From assembly GCA_905233425.1 (NCBI GenBank), contig CAJOEC010000023.1, positions 38,314 to 102,313 of the forward strand: a stretch of DNA of 64,000 nucleotides, in the 5' to 3' direction. Under the pieces are notes generated by a model, which was given only the letters and a program-made list of their open reading frames with translations, had not been told where the DNA came from and did no database searches. Each line of letters starts with the position of its first letter. Position 1 is the stretch's first letter. Source of the stretch: an uncultured Prevotella sp. (GTDB lineage: Bacteria > Bacteroidota > Bacteroidia > Bacteroidales > Bacteroidaceae). The position numbers and the translations under genes are program-made. This document shows positions 17,164-29,800 of the stretch, piece after piece.

Positions 17164-17193
17164 CTGTAGGGACGCGACGTGTCGCGTCCGCAG
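17164..17193. repeat. Family B palindrome
   Basis: CTGTAGG and the core GGACGCGACGTGTCGCGTCC (17170-17189) in a phage intergenic gap, next to hairpin copy 11. Confidence 0.85.
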
Positions 17194-17209
17194 TCCCTGC
17201 CAGCCCCCC

Positions 17210-17239
17210 TTTCGTCCGTTCCCCCGGCTGGGAGCCGGG
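17210..17239 (+). repeat. Phage hairpin repeat, copy 11
   Basis: TTTCGTCCGTTCC, stem CCCGGCT/AGCCGGG, in the gap between minus-strand genes, next to a family B palindrome. Confidence 0.9.
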
Positions 17240-17249
17240 GCCTGAACTC

Positions 17250-19853
17250 CTATCTTATCTTGTTCGTCCTGCGCTCCTGAGTCACCAGCACAATGCCCTG
17301 CACCGTGTCTGTAGCAAGAAGACCAGTCAGCGTAAGCTCCATCCTGTAGTATTTCCAGGGCACGCCCCTTATCCCCTTCAGCTTCTTCCAGTTCCTAAGG
17401 TCGTTCGACCCAAAGATCTCCAGACTGCCGCTGGCAATGCGGCTCTCAGTTGTCTCTGTGGTCTCTCCGCTCACAGGCGAGACAACCTCAACAGTAACGT
17501 CGTAGGGAGTGAAGTCGCATAGCGTCCGAAGCTGCATGATGCTCTTCAGAGCCAGCCCGTTTCCCAGCTTCAAAGGACGGCTGACGAGATGTGCGTCCAC
17601 GGTCCGCTCGTCATCGTCAGGCAGCGGGCGTCCAAGAAAAGACAGCAGCGTGCGGGTAGTAGTCCCTGTCCCTATGAGATAGTCAGGGTAGTCGGCTACA
17701 ATCTCGCCCACCGCCTCGTCAAACGTCACCACTGTGAAAGAGCCCGACTTCATGCCGTACAATAGCGCATACTTCCCTGCCTCGTAGCCATAGATCGCAG
17801 ACTCCGGGAATATATAAAGCATACTGTCTCTGTAGTCGTAGGCCATACGGCAGTTGGCAAAAGCGTCCGTCTGCAGCTGCCCGCTAACACAGGCCACCCT
17901 CCCGCCGTCGACTACCATCAGCCCCTTCTTGCTCGTGAAATACACAGCACCGTCCACCTCAATAGCCTCAGCGTCCCTGTTCATCACCTCTCTGCTCATA
18001 GGGCGCGCACTCACATAAACACCCGTGCTGCCCACATTCAAAGCCCACATGCCGTCATTCGTGAACACCACCAAAGGGTACTCGCCAAACTGCCCCTGGC
18101 TCAGGGCTGTAGTAAGAGAAGCAAAACCCATGACCTCACCACTCCCCACCTGCACAACTCCCTCAGGACGGAAAACAAACGGATTGTTCACCTCACTGAC
18201 CCACACCTGGCTCGGAAGTGTCTCAGGCCCGGTGGCAGTAGGCAAAACATCTGTCGTATCCTCGGCGGCAATATCCACATCCTCACCGGGCAGGGCGTGA
18301 AGATAGAAAGCACCGTTAAGCGAAGGATGCTCGCTCAGCTTGTACTTCCTCCCGTCCACACTGACAATCTTCGCCCGAGGGTCAGGATAGTAGAAATACA
18401 GGTCCAGACGCTGCCCCGTCGTGAAAGTTTTCTCCACCCTCCTGTCGCCGGAAGGCGTGGAGATACCAACAACCACATTCTGCTCACTCCCGGGAGTACT
18501 GCCATACGGGAAAATATACTCCTCAATATCAGCAAACCCACGAACAACATTACCCAAGTGAAGACGGTTGTTCAGACACTTCACAACACCACCGTTCAGA
18601 CTGCAGCGACTGTAAAAGTCAATAGGCAACTGCTGCTGAGAGGTGAGGTTCTCCAAAACATGTGGCTCTATCAGGGAACGCGTCGACGTAAACACATTGT
18701 TAGCGTCAGAACGCTGAGTGCCAAGGGAGAAAAGACGGTAGAACACGCTGAGAGACTTGATGTTGTTGATAATGTCAGCGTCTTCATACCGTTTCAGAGG
18801 GTAGAAATACGTGTGATACAGCTCGGTCGTATCAGGCGCGTTGACAAACGCATATTCAAAAGCGGCGCCAACATAGTCATGGGCAATACTATACACAACT
18901 TCACCATTGACAACACTCCTCAAAGGCCCGTCAGGGTTAATGTCCTGATCCGACAGAGTGTCATATATTTGAGCCTCCTCCGTCACAAAAACCACAACAT
19001 CCTTCACAATGTCAGCAAACTCAGAGTAGTCGAAATTGGCACAAAGCTCCAATTCATGCCCGTATGTCTGCAGTATCACATGAAAATAGTCAGAATATGG
19101 GTCAGTCTTAGCCCAAGTCGAGTGCCTCACGGAAGGAAACAACAACTGGGGGGCTGACTGGTAGATATAACTGCCATCGTAAAGCTCCAAGGCACAACAG
19201 GCAAAAAACGGGCGCGAGAACAACTTTTCGGTACGCAGAGAATTGAGGTTCTTCGAGTAAAGGCCAATGACAAGGTCGTTATACGCCCCACGCGCACCCT
19301 TAACCACGTATGCTTCATAAATATCTCGGTAGAAATCGCTGTCGCCAAGAGAGCAAGACCACTCAATATTTATTGTCTCCCCACTGACAAGCTTCCCGCT
19401 CCAATGCTTCGCACTTTCCAGCGTACCACCCACACGGAACTTCACCTCCGGCACAGGAATCCTGTCACCCAGATAATTGTACCCGTCATCCTTCCACAGC
19501 ACATAGTGAACACCGCCCTCATCACGCACAACCAGGATGTTACCTATCGCCTGAACCTTCAAGCCATTGCCCACAGACAGCCCGCCTATAGCAGTGCTAC
19601 CGTTATAAAGCACCCCACCGCCGCTGAAAATATAGCTCTTGCTGCTGTCCTGATGGTGGTGCACAAACACCAGCGTCCTGCCTGTTACTGTACCCCCAAC
19701 CTCCAGAGCCACCGGCTTCTGGACAACACGATGCTCACGGCCGTCATAGTACAGCCCCTCCTCCTCCTGCAACTCTTCATCGCTGCATACCACATCACTC
19801 GGGACGTTAGTCATCCCCCTCCCAAACAACAACTCATGCTTCTTCATAACCAA
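17250..19853 (-). CDS. Large phage virion protein, beta-rich, unknown
   Basis: The 867-residue protein starts with KKHELLFGRGMTNVPSD and is beta-rich throughout, with repeated short blade-like segments (for example GDRRVEKTFTTGQRLDLYFYY, YPLVVFTNDGMWAL, VYFTSKKGLMVVDGG). This is consistent with a propeller-like or tail-tube structural protein. The C-terminal third resembles the stretch of phage proteins that ends in a small beta-sandwich (GSLEIFGSNDLRNWKKL). It lies in the right operon. Role: probably tail or nozzle (inference). Confidence 0.55.
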   Translation of the reverse strand: MVMKKHELLFGRGMTNVPSDVVCSDEELQEEEGLYYDGREHRVVQKPVALEVGGTVTGRTLVFVHHHQDSSKSYIFSGGGVLYNGSTAIGGLSVGNGLKVQAIGNILVVRDEGGVHYVLWKDDGYNYLGDRIPVPEVKFRVGGTLESAKHWSGKLVSGETINIEWSCSLGDSDFYRDIYEAYVVKGARGAYNDLVIGLYSKNLNSLRTEKLFSRPFFACCALELYDGSYIYQSAPQLLFPSVRHSTWAKTDPYSDYFHVILQTYGHELELCANFDYSEFADIVKDVVVFVTEEAQIYDTLSDQDINPDGPLRSVVNGEVVYSIAHDYVGAAFEYAFVNAPDTTELYHTYFYPLKRYEDADIINNIKSLSVFYRLFSLGTQRSDANNVFTSTRSLIEPHVLENLTSQQQLPIDFYSRCSLNGGVVKCLNNRLHLGNVVRGFADIEEYIFPYGSTPGSEQNVVVGISTPSGDRRVEKTFTTGQRLDLYFYYPDPRAKIVSVDGRKYKLSEHPSLNGAFYLHALPGEDVDIAAEDTTDVLPTATGPETLPSQVWVSEVNNPFVFRPEGVVQVGSGEVMGFASLTTALSQGQFGEYPLVVFTNDGMWALNVGSTGVYVSARPMSREVMNRDAEAIEVDGAVYFTSKKGLMVVDGGRVACVSGQLQTDAFANCRMAYDYRDSMLYIFPESAIYGYEAGKYALLYGMKSGSFTVVTFDEAVGEIVADYPDYLIGTGTTTRTLLSFLGRPLPDDDERTVDAHLVSRPLKLGNGLALKSIMQLRTLCDFTPYDVTVEVVSPVSGETTETTESRIASGSLEIFGSNDLRNWKKLKGIRGVPWKYYRMELTLTGLLATDTVQGIVLVTQERRTNKIR

Positions 19854-19871
19854 TCACCAATAAAAACAAAA

Positions 19872-19899
19872 AGCCACCGTGCCAGCCGCGTTAGCGGCG
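19872..19899. repeat. Family D palindrome
   Basis: GCCACCGTGCC, then GCCGC, GTTA, GCGGC. Between two phage genes. Confidence 0.7.
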
Positions 19900-19908
19900 C
19901 AAACACCC

Positions 19909-20655
19909 TCACTCACCACCACCACCTCCCCCTTCAGAGCCGCCCTCGGAACCCTCAGAACCCTCAGAGCCGCCCTCAGAGCCGCCCTCCTGCACAGTCC
20001 TGCTCTTTGCCGCCACAATCATCATCGCCTGAGCCCAGCGGTACGCAGCACTGGCATAACACAGCATACTGCCGTCAGAAAGCATGTCAGCACGCGGGAT
20101 GCTGCCGATCATCCCCTGAAGGGCAGCTATCGCAAAGTGGTCGCGGACTTCCAGCTCCTCCAGGACAACACCGCTCTCGTCTTCCGCACGAGTGTCCTGA
20201 GTGGGAGCAAGCCACACATCCACAACATACAGCATCTTGCCTACCAGGCCGGGATGCGTAAGGCAGCGCGTGATCCTCCCGCTACCGTCAAAGAGAACCT
20301 CGTTGCCGCCAAGGCCCACAACGTAGAAAGGATAGGGCGACACGCCCGACATCACACCGCAGTAGGTGAGGTCGCTGGGGTCAAACAGCCCGGTAGGATG
20401 ACCTTCACCGCCTGTCTCACCCTCTTCGCCCTCCGGTTCTGCCGGTTCTGCCGACTCACCCTCCGGAGCGGACGGTTCCGTCGTCTCGCCCTCAGAGGTG
20501 GCCGGTTCCGCCGACTCAACCACCGAAGTGGTTTCTTCATCGTCATCAGTACTAACGGGGATGGAGAAGTCGGCATTGTTCGGAACGCCTATCAGCATAC
20601 CGCTCTTCGCCTTCGCAAGGTCAAAGTCCATCCAATCGTATCTGTTCATTGCCAT
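19909..20655 (-). CDS. Phage protein with acidic and Gly/Ser-rich low-complexity segments
   Basis: The 248-residue protein starts at MAMNRYDWMDFDLAKAK. The longer frame to 20721 is rejected because a TACCTTTG -7 box lies at 20694-20701 inside it. Residues about 35-85 are an acidic Pro/Glu/Ser-rich linker with repeated SAEP, EGE and EPSAPEGE units. The folded part (about 90-220) is rich in hydrophobics (YCGVMSGVSPYPFYVVGLGG). The tail is an (EGGSEGGSEGS)-type repeat. It is presumably a virion protein; no family recognised. Confidence 0.5.
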   Translation of the reverse strand: MAMNRYDWMDFDLAKAKSGMLIGVPNNADFSIPVSTDDDEETTSVVESAEPATSEGETTEPSAPEGESAEPAEPEGEEGETGGEGHPTGLFDPSDLTYCGVMSGVSPYPFYVVGLGGNEVLFDGSGRITRCLTHPGLVGKMLYVVDVWLAPTQDTRAEDESGVVLEELEVRDHFAIAALQGMIGSIPRADMLSDGSMLCYASAAYRWAQAMMIVAAKSRTVQEGGSEGGSEGSEGSEGGSEGGGGGGE

Positions 20656-20693
20656 AATCGTTCCCTTTAAAAGAAGCAACACTGCCAACGCCG

Positions 20694-20701
20694 CAAAGGT
20701 A
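20694..20701 (-). promoter_or_regulatory. TACCTTTG -7 box inside the right operon
   Basis: On the minus strand TACCTTTG lies 39 bp before the ATG at 20655. It suggests an additional start point and excludes the longer reading frame from 20721. No good -33 box at the usual spacing. Confidence 0.4.
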
Positions 20702-20779
20702 AAGCAATAAACAATACCCAACTGTTAATAATCAATAAAAAAAAGCGACCGCCGTATTTCACACTGCCACCGCCCCTTT

Positions 20780-20809
20780 TTTCGTCCGTTCCCCCGGCTG
20801 AGAGCCGGG
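20780..20809 (+). repeat. Phage hairpin repeat, copy 12
   Basis: TTTCGTCCGTTCC, stem CCCGGCT/AGCCGGG, directly after the giant gene stop. Confidence 0.9.
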
Positions 20810-20817
20810 GCCTGCCT

Positions 20818-23800
20818 CTATATGTCTATCCGCTCCATCTGCTCCAGCGTCCACCTCCGCCTGTCCCTTAACAGCTTCATCATCGGCCCGTCGGCTCCAC
20901 CCCCCAGCATCCCTTTGTGCTGGCGTATCAGGCTCTCCCCGGTCTTCATCAGCTGCTCCGCCTCAAACCACTTCGCGTTGTCCTCACGGTAGACAGCAGC
21001 CTGCTCCTGCATACCGGCATCGAGCAGCTCCTTCCATTTCTTCACGTGCTCGTTGATCTTCCGCTTCATCTGCTTCATCTTCACATCAGCCTCAATATCA
21101 TCAGAAGTGGCCAGCTCCAGATAAATTTCGTCCGTTGACCCGCCTGAGAGGCGGCCTTCTTCCTCCTCCCGGTAGCTCCGCGCCTTCTTCACTGCCGCAC
21201 TGCCCGGCTTGCGCTCGCCAGACTCTATCAGACGCTCTATCCGCGCTTTCGCCCGTCTCTTCTCAGCTGCCGTCTTGGAATTGTCGAAAGCATCCCTGGC
21301 TGCAGCCATAGGATCCTTGCCGCCGTCGATGGCGTTCAGCTCTTCTATCATGGCCTGCTTGTAAAGGGACTCGCTCTCCTTGATGAAGTCCTTGTCGCTC
21401 TTCTCACTGGCGGCCTTCTCGCCTTTCTTCAGGTCGTCCATTATCTTCTTGTAGTGGTCTATCACCATGGCGCGGGCGTAGTCCTTGCTGCCTGTCAACT
21501 CCTTTAACTTCTCGTTGGCTTCCTTCAGGGCTGCCTTGTCGCCGCTCTCCTTGGCGTCGACAGCCTTCTGCTGCCACCCTCTCACCTGATGCATCAGCTC
21601 GTCGTGCTCCTCAGTCAGACCGTAGTACTCGTCACCGAGCACACCGCCGCCGTCGCGCTCAACAGGCCTGTTGAGGAAGCGGTTTATTACGGGCGTCTGG
21701 TATATCTTCGGCACCTCGCCCTGCGCTGCCGTCACTACTACGTCAAAGGCTTTCGACACGGTATCATACATTCCGCCAAAATACCCTTGCAGCAGATGGT
21801 TCCACACTGCAGGATTGTTCACATAGTCGCCCCAGAAAGGCAGATGCTTCTCCACCACGCCTTTACTGAACTCGTCACCGCCGGTCCATTTGTTGACTGC
21901 TTCGCTCACTTTCACCATCCATGCCGGAGTGCTGACGTATGCCTTGCTCCACTGAGGCGCATACTTGTTCCCTTGGTTCTCCTTCCATATCGGCTTGCCG
22001 GTGAAGTCCACGTTCAAACCTACCTGCATCAACGGCTGAACCATGGTAGGTACAAAATCCACCATCAGGTTCCCTCCGTTGCCCGTCGGATTGATGGGCA
22101 CAAGGTCGGCAACAGAAGAAAACATCTCTACTCCCCAATTATTCACCGGGTGATCCATAACAATGCTCGACAGCATCTCACCCACACCGTAAAACACCCT
22201 GAACTCCTGAGCAAGCGGTATCGTCACAAAGTTCTTCGTACCGGGAAGCCAGAAAACAAGGTTGTTCTTCCTCACCCAGGGCGGAAGGTTCCAGTATGCT
22301 TCCTTGTCATCGTCATCACCAAGCATGTTCAGCAGCCACTGGTTGATAATAGGCATCAAAGCACCGCCAGCGACAAACGCAGCCGTTACTGCTCCGAACT
22401 TTAGCGGATGACCCTTAGCCATCCTATACATGTTTGCCAAAGCCTGAATAGCCGGGTTCACGAAGATAAACAGGTCTCTCGCCTCAGCATTGCCAAGGCC
22501 GCCCGTGCCTTTCCTGTTGAAGTTTAGCGTCACGTCCTTGGCATCAGCAATACTCTCCTCCAGCGTCTTACCCATCTGCCTGCTCGTCATATACACGATG
22601 AAGCGCGTGGCATCCTCCGCACAGCGGTTGTAGAACTCAAACGTCTCGCCCATCAGCCGCAGACCCTTCCCTACGTATGTCTCCTTCACTGAGCGGCTCG
22701 GTTCTCCCGAGCCGAAAAGGCTGCTGCCGTTCATCTGCGCCACCTCCTTGCGCATCTTCTCCTTGAAGCTCTCGACGCTCAGCATGTTCACAAAACCAGT
22801 CTCGCCGCCCTCGTCCATGAACTCCTTGAACAGACGTTCCGTCTCGTTGCTCTCGTCAAGCGTACCCTTCATCCACTTACGCAGCAGACTCGGCATCAGA
22901 CCCGTTGGCTGCTTGCTCGCCGGTACCCACTTACTGCTCTCGCCAACCCTCGGAGCCAGCACCTTCGCCACATTGGCGATGAAGCGTGCGTTATAGACCG
23001 GCCCCTCGTTCACAGCCACGCTGGCCCCTGCCATGTTCAAGTCCCTACTCAAATTGCTAATCACAAAAGCAGGGTTTTTAGACGTAAAGAACTCAGCCAT
23101 CGCACGGTTCAGTTTCGCCACCTTCTGTCCTAACCAAGTGTCGCTTATCCTATTAACTGCTCTGGCACCACTGCCGTTCAAAGCCTGGGCTGCCTTCGGA
23201 TTCCCATTAATATAAAGTTGGTAAGTCCGCCCGGCTCGCTGCACTTCCACCACGTGCTCACTCTTCTGTCCGCTCGTAGCATGGACATTGAGACGCAGAC
23301 GGCCCCTCACAGGCATAGCTCTTCCCTCTCGCTGCTTCGCGGCCATCTCCTCGTTGAAGTCGCTCACTATCTGGGCCACCTCGTCACCGCTCTTACCGGC
23401 TGTGTCGGCACTCCTAAGCACCCAAAACGGGGCATCACCCTCTGCCGCTATATTCTCATACCACGACTCGCTTATGCTCACAAGGCTCGTCGGATTGTTC
23501 ATCACGTAGTTCAGGAAGTGCTGCTTCATCAGGTTCCTGTGGCCGCTCAGGATGGTGCTCACGGCGATATTCCCGATATATGCCAGAGGATCCTCGGCCT
23601 TAGAGGTACGCCCCCAGGTCTTCTTCACGGCTGGGGAAAATACATTCTCCTTGCCCATATAGGTGTACACATCGCTTGCCTTGTCCTCATCCCAGCCTCG
23701 AAGCGGTATGTAGAAGTCAAACATACCCTTCACCTTCTCGTAGGCTTTCTTGTCAATAAGACCGCTCTCGTAGCTCTCCCTAAGCGTCTCTTCGGTTGCC

Positions 23801-26800
23801 GCGTTTATCCGCTTCCACAGCTCCCGCGCCCCTTTCGTCCGTTCCTCCGGCTGAGAGTTGTGGATGGCCGCTGCCTCTCCAGCAAAGACCGCATCCTCTG
23901 CCTCCTGCCGTGCTGTCAGATACGCCTGTCTCATCGCTTCGTCATACTGCTTCCACAACGCCCGGCGCTCTTTCGTGTCGATGGCACGCTGCGCAGCACG
24001 CCTTATCTTCTGAGCATCGTCATACATCTTCTTTGCGAAGGTCTCCGTAAGCCCTGAATAGTCCTTCTGGTAATCATCATAGTAGCTCTCAGCAACCGTC
24101 CCCTTTTCGTCCATTCCCCCGCCTGAGAGGCGGGCTTCATCTTTCTTGGTTCCCTTTCCCAGCTGCTCACGTATCACCTTCTCAATAATTCTCAAGTACT
24201 CGCCATAGCTGATGTTGCCATTGTCGTATTCTTCCTTCGCGTGCTTATAGGCAAACCGCTCTCTCACACTGTCCATGAAGTCGTCGGCACCTGTACGCTC
24301 CCGCTCTTCCAGCTCTTGCTTCTTGGCTTTATAGTCGTCTTCTGTCACCCTGCCTTTCACATACTCCTTCTCTAACTTCTTACGCTCCTCAGCTACGTCG
24401 GAGGCTATTTTTGCTTTGGCACCATCTCGGAAAGCATAGTATACGTTACGCTCCAAACCGCTCTTTGCTATTATGTAATCCATGCCCTGCTCGTGCGTCC
24501 AGCCATGTTCCTTGCAGAAGTCGTTGAAAGCCTTCAGCATCGGACGGTAGAATCGCCAGTCATACTGCTCGGTCCTGTTCTTGGCCCTGCCGTGCATCCT
24601 GTTCTCAAACCTGTAGGCATCCTCAGCTCCAGTGGCCACGTTACCCGTCTCGGCCGCAATGGCATCCTGGATCGCTTTCAGACCCACCATCGAGTCCTGC
24701 CACGCCTCCTGCCATTTCAAGCTACGCTTCGCCACTTCCTTTTCGTACTGCTCCTTAGCGACGTCATCACCCCTGGTATCATCCTCACTGATTTGCGCCT
24801 CCATCTGTCCTGCCTCCTGCCCTGACTGCGCGGCCTCCATGACCTTTCCGAAGTCCTCCTCCACCAAGTCCCTCACAGGCATCCGCACGATAGCCTCAAG
24901 CGAACTCCAGTCATCGCCTATTGTCCGGCTCTTCTTGCCGCCGAACAGCCGCAAGATGGCCTCCCAGAACTTCCGCAGCACACTCTTCACCTCATCGATG
25001 ATCTTCTGTGGCGTGTCCTTCTTGAAAGCAGCCCTCATGAACTCCTCTTCGCCGGTGGTTCCAGAAAGCCTCGAATGTACCTCACTGGCCATCCTGTCCT
25101 CATCCTCCCAGATATTCCTATAGTCCGGATTCTTGCGTATCTCTTCCCAGACAGCAGTATGCTTCATCGCGGCCACAACCTTCTTCCATAGCTCCGGCTG
25201 CTCCTTCTGGCACCACTTGTCCCATAGGTGTGTGCACTCATGCAGCGGCGTGTTGGGATTCAGCCCCCCGGCGGTCAGATACACCTGTTTGCCGTCGATC
25301 CAGCCTAATATCCGCTTCCCTTCACGCTGGAACATAAACTGAATATTCACCTCTTCACGATGGGCAATGCCTGTGGTGTCCTTGTACTCGCCGCTGTAAA
25401 GTGTCTGCTCAATGCTCTTGATAATATCAACGTAGGGATTGCCAGAAGCTTTGGAAAGCTCTTTGTCAGGATAAAAGAACTCAACAATATGTGCCGCGCC
25501 ATCGTTATTTACACCATTGTTAGGCTTGCGTGATATGACAATGCTTATACCTTCCTGCTCACCTCGATAGTCAAATGATGATACGGTCGCATTGTGATCG
25601 GACAAGCGCATAGTGACGATAGTACCATTCTTGGCTTGTATGGTCACATACTCACTTTTGGAACCATCTCTTTCGGCTCCAAGGGCAGACGCAACATCAC
25701 CAATGAAAGTTTTTGAGCGCCTGTCTGAAAGATTTTCGATTCTTTTTGCAAGAGTTTCAAGATTATTTTGTACCTTTGCACCGTCAACATCTGAGATGAC
25801 AGTGGCTTTGAAAGGAGACAGCTCTCCCGGTACCGCGGTCTCAGGTGTTTTCTCGTTCCCCATCATCGCCTCCATCTCGGCCGCCCTCTTAAGTCCCGTA
25901 GGATGCGCTGACTGCGCAACACCGTATGGCTCGCCAATATCCAGTATGGCCCAGTCACCGCCATATTTCCTGACTCCTTCCAGGCCCCACCGTGCCGTGC
26001 TTCGCTTCTGGAAGAACATCGGCACTCCAAACGGGTCATCCATATTGTACAAGACATAACGGCTGCCACGCTCTAACTCCGTACGAGCAACACTACGCAT
26101 CTGCCGAGCAAAGTCTTTCACCGCCTCTTGGTTCATCAAAGAGAAAAGCTGAAGCATCTGCCGCTCTTCTTCTTTCCCAACAACCTTATAAGGCACTCCT
26201 GCCTTATCCATGGCCGTCAACACTGCCTTCGTCGCTCTCTGGCGAACGGCCTCTTCCTCACTCCGAGGCTTCGTTGAAAGGTATCGCTTAACAATGTCAT
26301 CGGCAACGCGCCTGTCGGCAACCTCCTTGCGCCAGTCCACCTCATCCAAAAGCCTGTCCACATCATCGTGGGCCGCATCAGCCGTCACACCGCCCTCACG
26401 CACAAGGTCGCCACTCATCGACGCACTCCTGTCTATATGCACCACGTCCTGCATATAAACATTGAGGCTCCTAAGAAAACCTCCAAGACGTTTCACTGCA
26501 TCTGTCTCACCATTGCCACGCTCATATTTGTAGTTTCCGTATACCACAACGCGCTTGCCTCCCATCTGGTTCATATAGCCCGCTATCAGGTCAGCACCCT
26601 CGGGGGTCGCTGCCTCTTGCATCGTAGTCCATGGTAAAAAGACATTGCCCGTCACGTGCCCGGCCTGGTCCATCACAATCAGACTCATCTTCGCGTGCTC
26701 TCCAAGGCGGTGGCTGCTGATAAAAGCTGCCACTTTGTCACTACTGCTCGCATCAAAAGCCTCATCGGGATTCCAGCCTTCATCAAACACCTGCTTGCTG

Positions 26801-29800
26801 AATGAATAAACCTTCATCGGCACTTCTTTCCTCTCCAAGCCCTTCGTCTGCAAGCCCCCCTCTTTTCGTCCATTCTCCCGGCTGAGAGCCGGGCCTGCCG
26901 TCTCGCCGCCTTTCATTTCACGCACTGCAAGGTCGTCATACTCATAGAAAACCCCATACTTCCCGCTGGTGGTGTCAATGATGATTCCCGCCTCTAACTT
27001 GTCGCCAAACACAGAGTGGAACTTCTTCATCAGATCCCTGTCCTGACGGCTGCTTTTAAGGTTCCCGCTCGGATGGTTATGCACAAAATACACCTTGTCG
27101 GGTTCAATGGCCTGTGCCGCGGCAAAAGACTGCTCAAAAGGTGCATGAGCCTCACTGTACGACCCTATTGCCAAATGGATAATGGTAGGAACACCGTCTT
27201 TCTCCAACACCATGAACGTGTTCTCTACAGCAGCATCCTCCAGCTCCCGGAAAATGAAAGCCACATCGTCAATACTCTCAATGTGCTCGCTGCCAGTGAA
27301 AGAGAACAGGCCCGTCTCCTGGTAACGCCGCTCCACATGGCAGCTCTCACCCGCCTCCAAAGGACGAAGCTTCAGCTTTGTCAAATCGTAGCCCTGGGAG
27401 CGAACATCTTCCTTCTGTTGCTCATACTTCGCCTCGGCTTCTTTCCGCTCCTGTTCTATGCGTGCATCTTCCTCTTCTTCTTCCCTCTCAATGCGCTCGG
27501 CCTCCTTCTCTTCAACATACGGCTCTATCGCATCTATCTGAGCCAACAGCCTCGTACGCTCCGGCAAGGCATAACCGCCGTCACGCCACTGTCTGCTCAC
27601 CTCGTCATACATTGAGTATGCATCATCAAGACTGGTGCCATTATCTTCCAGCATACGTGTATAGGCATCCAGCGTCTCGTCATACTCCTTACGGTGACGC
27701 TTGTCATATTCGTCAATATGGAAACCGCGCTCTTTCTCCTCGTTCTCCCCGATGGCGCGAAGAAGCTCTTCATCGCTCATCTCAGACAGCGGCTTCCCCT
27801 TGCTGTCCTTACGCTCAGGAACTGGCTCAAAGTCCTTGTCACTGAAAAGTTCCCCCTGCACAAAGCTCTTCACCGCAGAAGTCACAACACGTCCGCCAGA
27901 AGGGACGCGACGTGTCGCGTCAGTATTTTGTCCGTCCCCCTGCTGTAGGGGCAGGCCCTGTGCCAGCCCGCCTTTCGTCCGTTCCCCCGGCTGAGAGCCG
28001 GGTCGCTCTGTCTTCGTTGCTCCGTCCGCCATGCCTACCTTATAGCCCTTCCTCACAAGAACTGGCAGCACAGCGTCCATCTCAATTTCTGGAACAACCA
28101 GTGTTTCCATACCGTTTATCTTTGCCACAAGGCCTTTACCGTAAGCATGGCGCTGCACCGTCTCAGCATCAACCCCCATGAAAACATACCTCCCGTTCTC
28201 AGCATCATGATAACAGGCCAGAGTGCCCTCACCGTTAGCCGCTTTTATGTCAGCCAACGTTTTGCCAATGGGGTCGCTCACGTCTATACCGTAACCCGCC
28301 TTTCGTCCGTTCCCCCGGCTGAAAGCCGGGAATCCGTCCGTCGAATCAAACGGAACTATCAGCGCCTCCCCGGCCATGTCAGAGGACGGCTTTTCAAGTT
28401 CCTGCGCAGCGCCTACTCCTTGTGCTCCTCTATCCACTTCGTCACCAGAAACAGGCGGTTCACCTGCACCTGATTCTGCACTTTCGGCAGGTCTCTCTTC
28501 AAGATTTTCGACACTACCGGCTTCAGCTGCTGGCTGTACTTGCTCTTCGCTTCCTGCAACGCCTGGCGGTACTCCTCCGTCGTCAGGCTGTTCACCCATT
28601 CCTGGGCCTTCTGAATCTTGTTCATTGTCTGCTATGATTTGGTTTATAATTTCTTGTTCCACTTCCGAAGGGGGCATCTGCATCCACTCTTCAAAACTCT
28701 CACGCTCCTCAGGAGAAAGATGGTAAAACTCAGCCCATGACTCCATCTCGGCCTCGGCGTCCCTGCGTCTGTTTTCCTCTGCCATGGCGTAGGCTTCCTC
28801 AATGCGGTGCTCTGCGGCGAGGTTCCTCATGCGCCGGGAGTCGGTCTCGTTGAACAGGTCGAGCAAGATATTTCTCACGTCCTGGTCGGTGTACTGGTTC
28901 TGCATACCCTCGGGCAGTTCTTCCCATATCTCATGCACCACGTCGTTGAACGGCTTTCCCTTTCCCTTGCCGCCGATAAGGCCGCCGAAACGCTGCACGT
29001 CGCCCCACTGCAGGCCAAGTTCGCTCTTCAGTCCGGCAACTGTCCTGCCGCCGCTCTCTTCATCAGCCCACATCAGGCTCTGTGGCCTCAACAGCGACGA
29101 CACCCATTCCTCTATGCTGCGAGGCTCCGTGTCATCAAGGATTGCAAGTGCGTCACTGTCACCCGCAAGCTCCTTCTTCGCCTTCTCCAGTGGCTGGTAG
29201 GGCTTGTTCCAGTTCTTCAGATCCTCTTCTATCTGCTTACGTGCACGCTCGCGGGCTATCTGCTCTTGCTGCTCCTGCCGTTGCCTGCGCTCCTCGGCCT
29301 CACGCGCTTTCTGCTCGGCACTCTTTGCTGCCTCTATTTCGGCTTGCTTGCGTGCTGCCTCCTCACGCATGCGCTTCTGTATTTCCTGGTTCACATCCTG
29401 CCACTGCTTCACGATGGCCTGCTGCTCGTCAACTTGCCGCTGAATTTCCATACGGCTCTCGGCTATCTCTATCGGGTCGTCACCCTTCGCCTTCTGCTTG
29501 CGTACCTTCTCCAGCTTCTCTTTAGCCTGGTTCACAAGGTCGCTGGCGGTGTCGCGTGCCATCAGCATGTCACCCTTAGCGCTCTCTATGAGGGCATCAG
29601 AGGCGTCGGCAACGCTCGCCTTGTGCCACAGGTATTGCTTTTTGCCCTTCCTGTTGAGGATGGGATTGCCTTTCTCGTCCTGTAAATATGGGATGCGGTC
29701 AAGGGCTGAGGCCGCAGGATGGTTACTCTCAGCACCACCGCTTTCGCCAGCCGCATAATCATGATCCTCTGCACCCTGCCCGGCATCTTGCAGCCCATTC

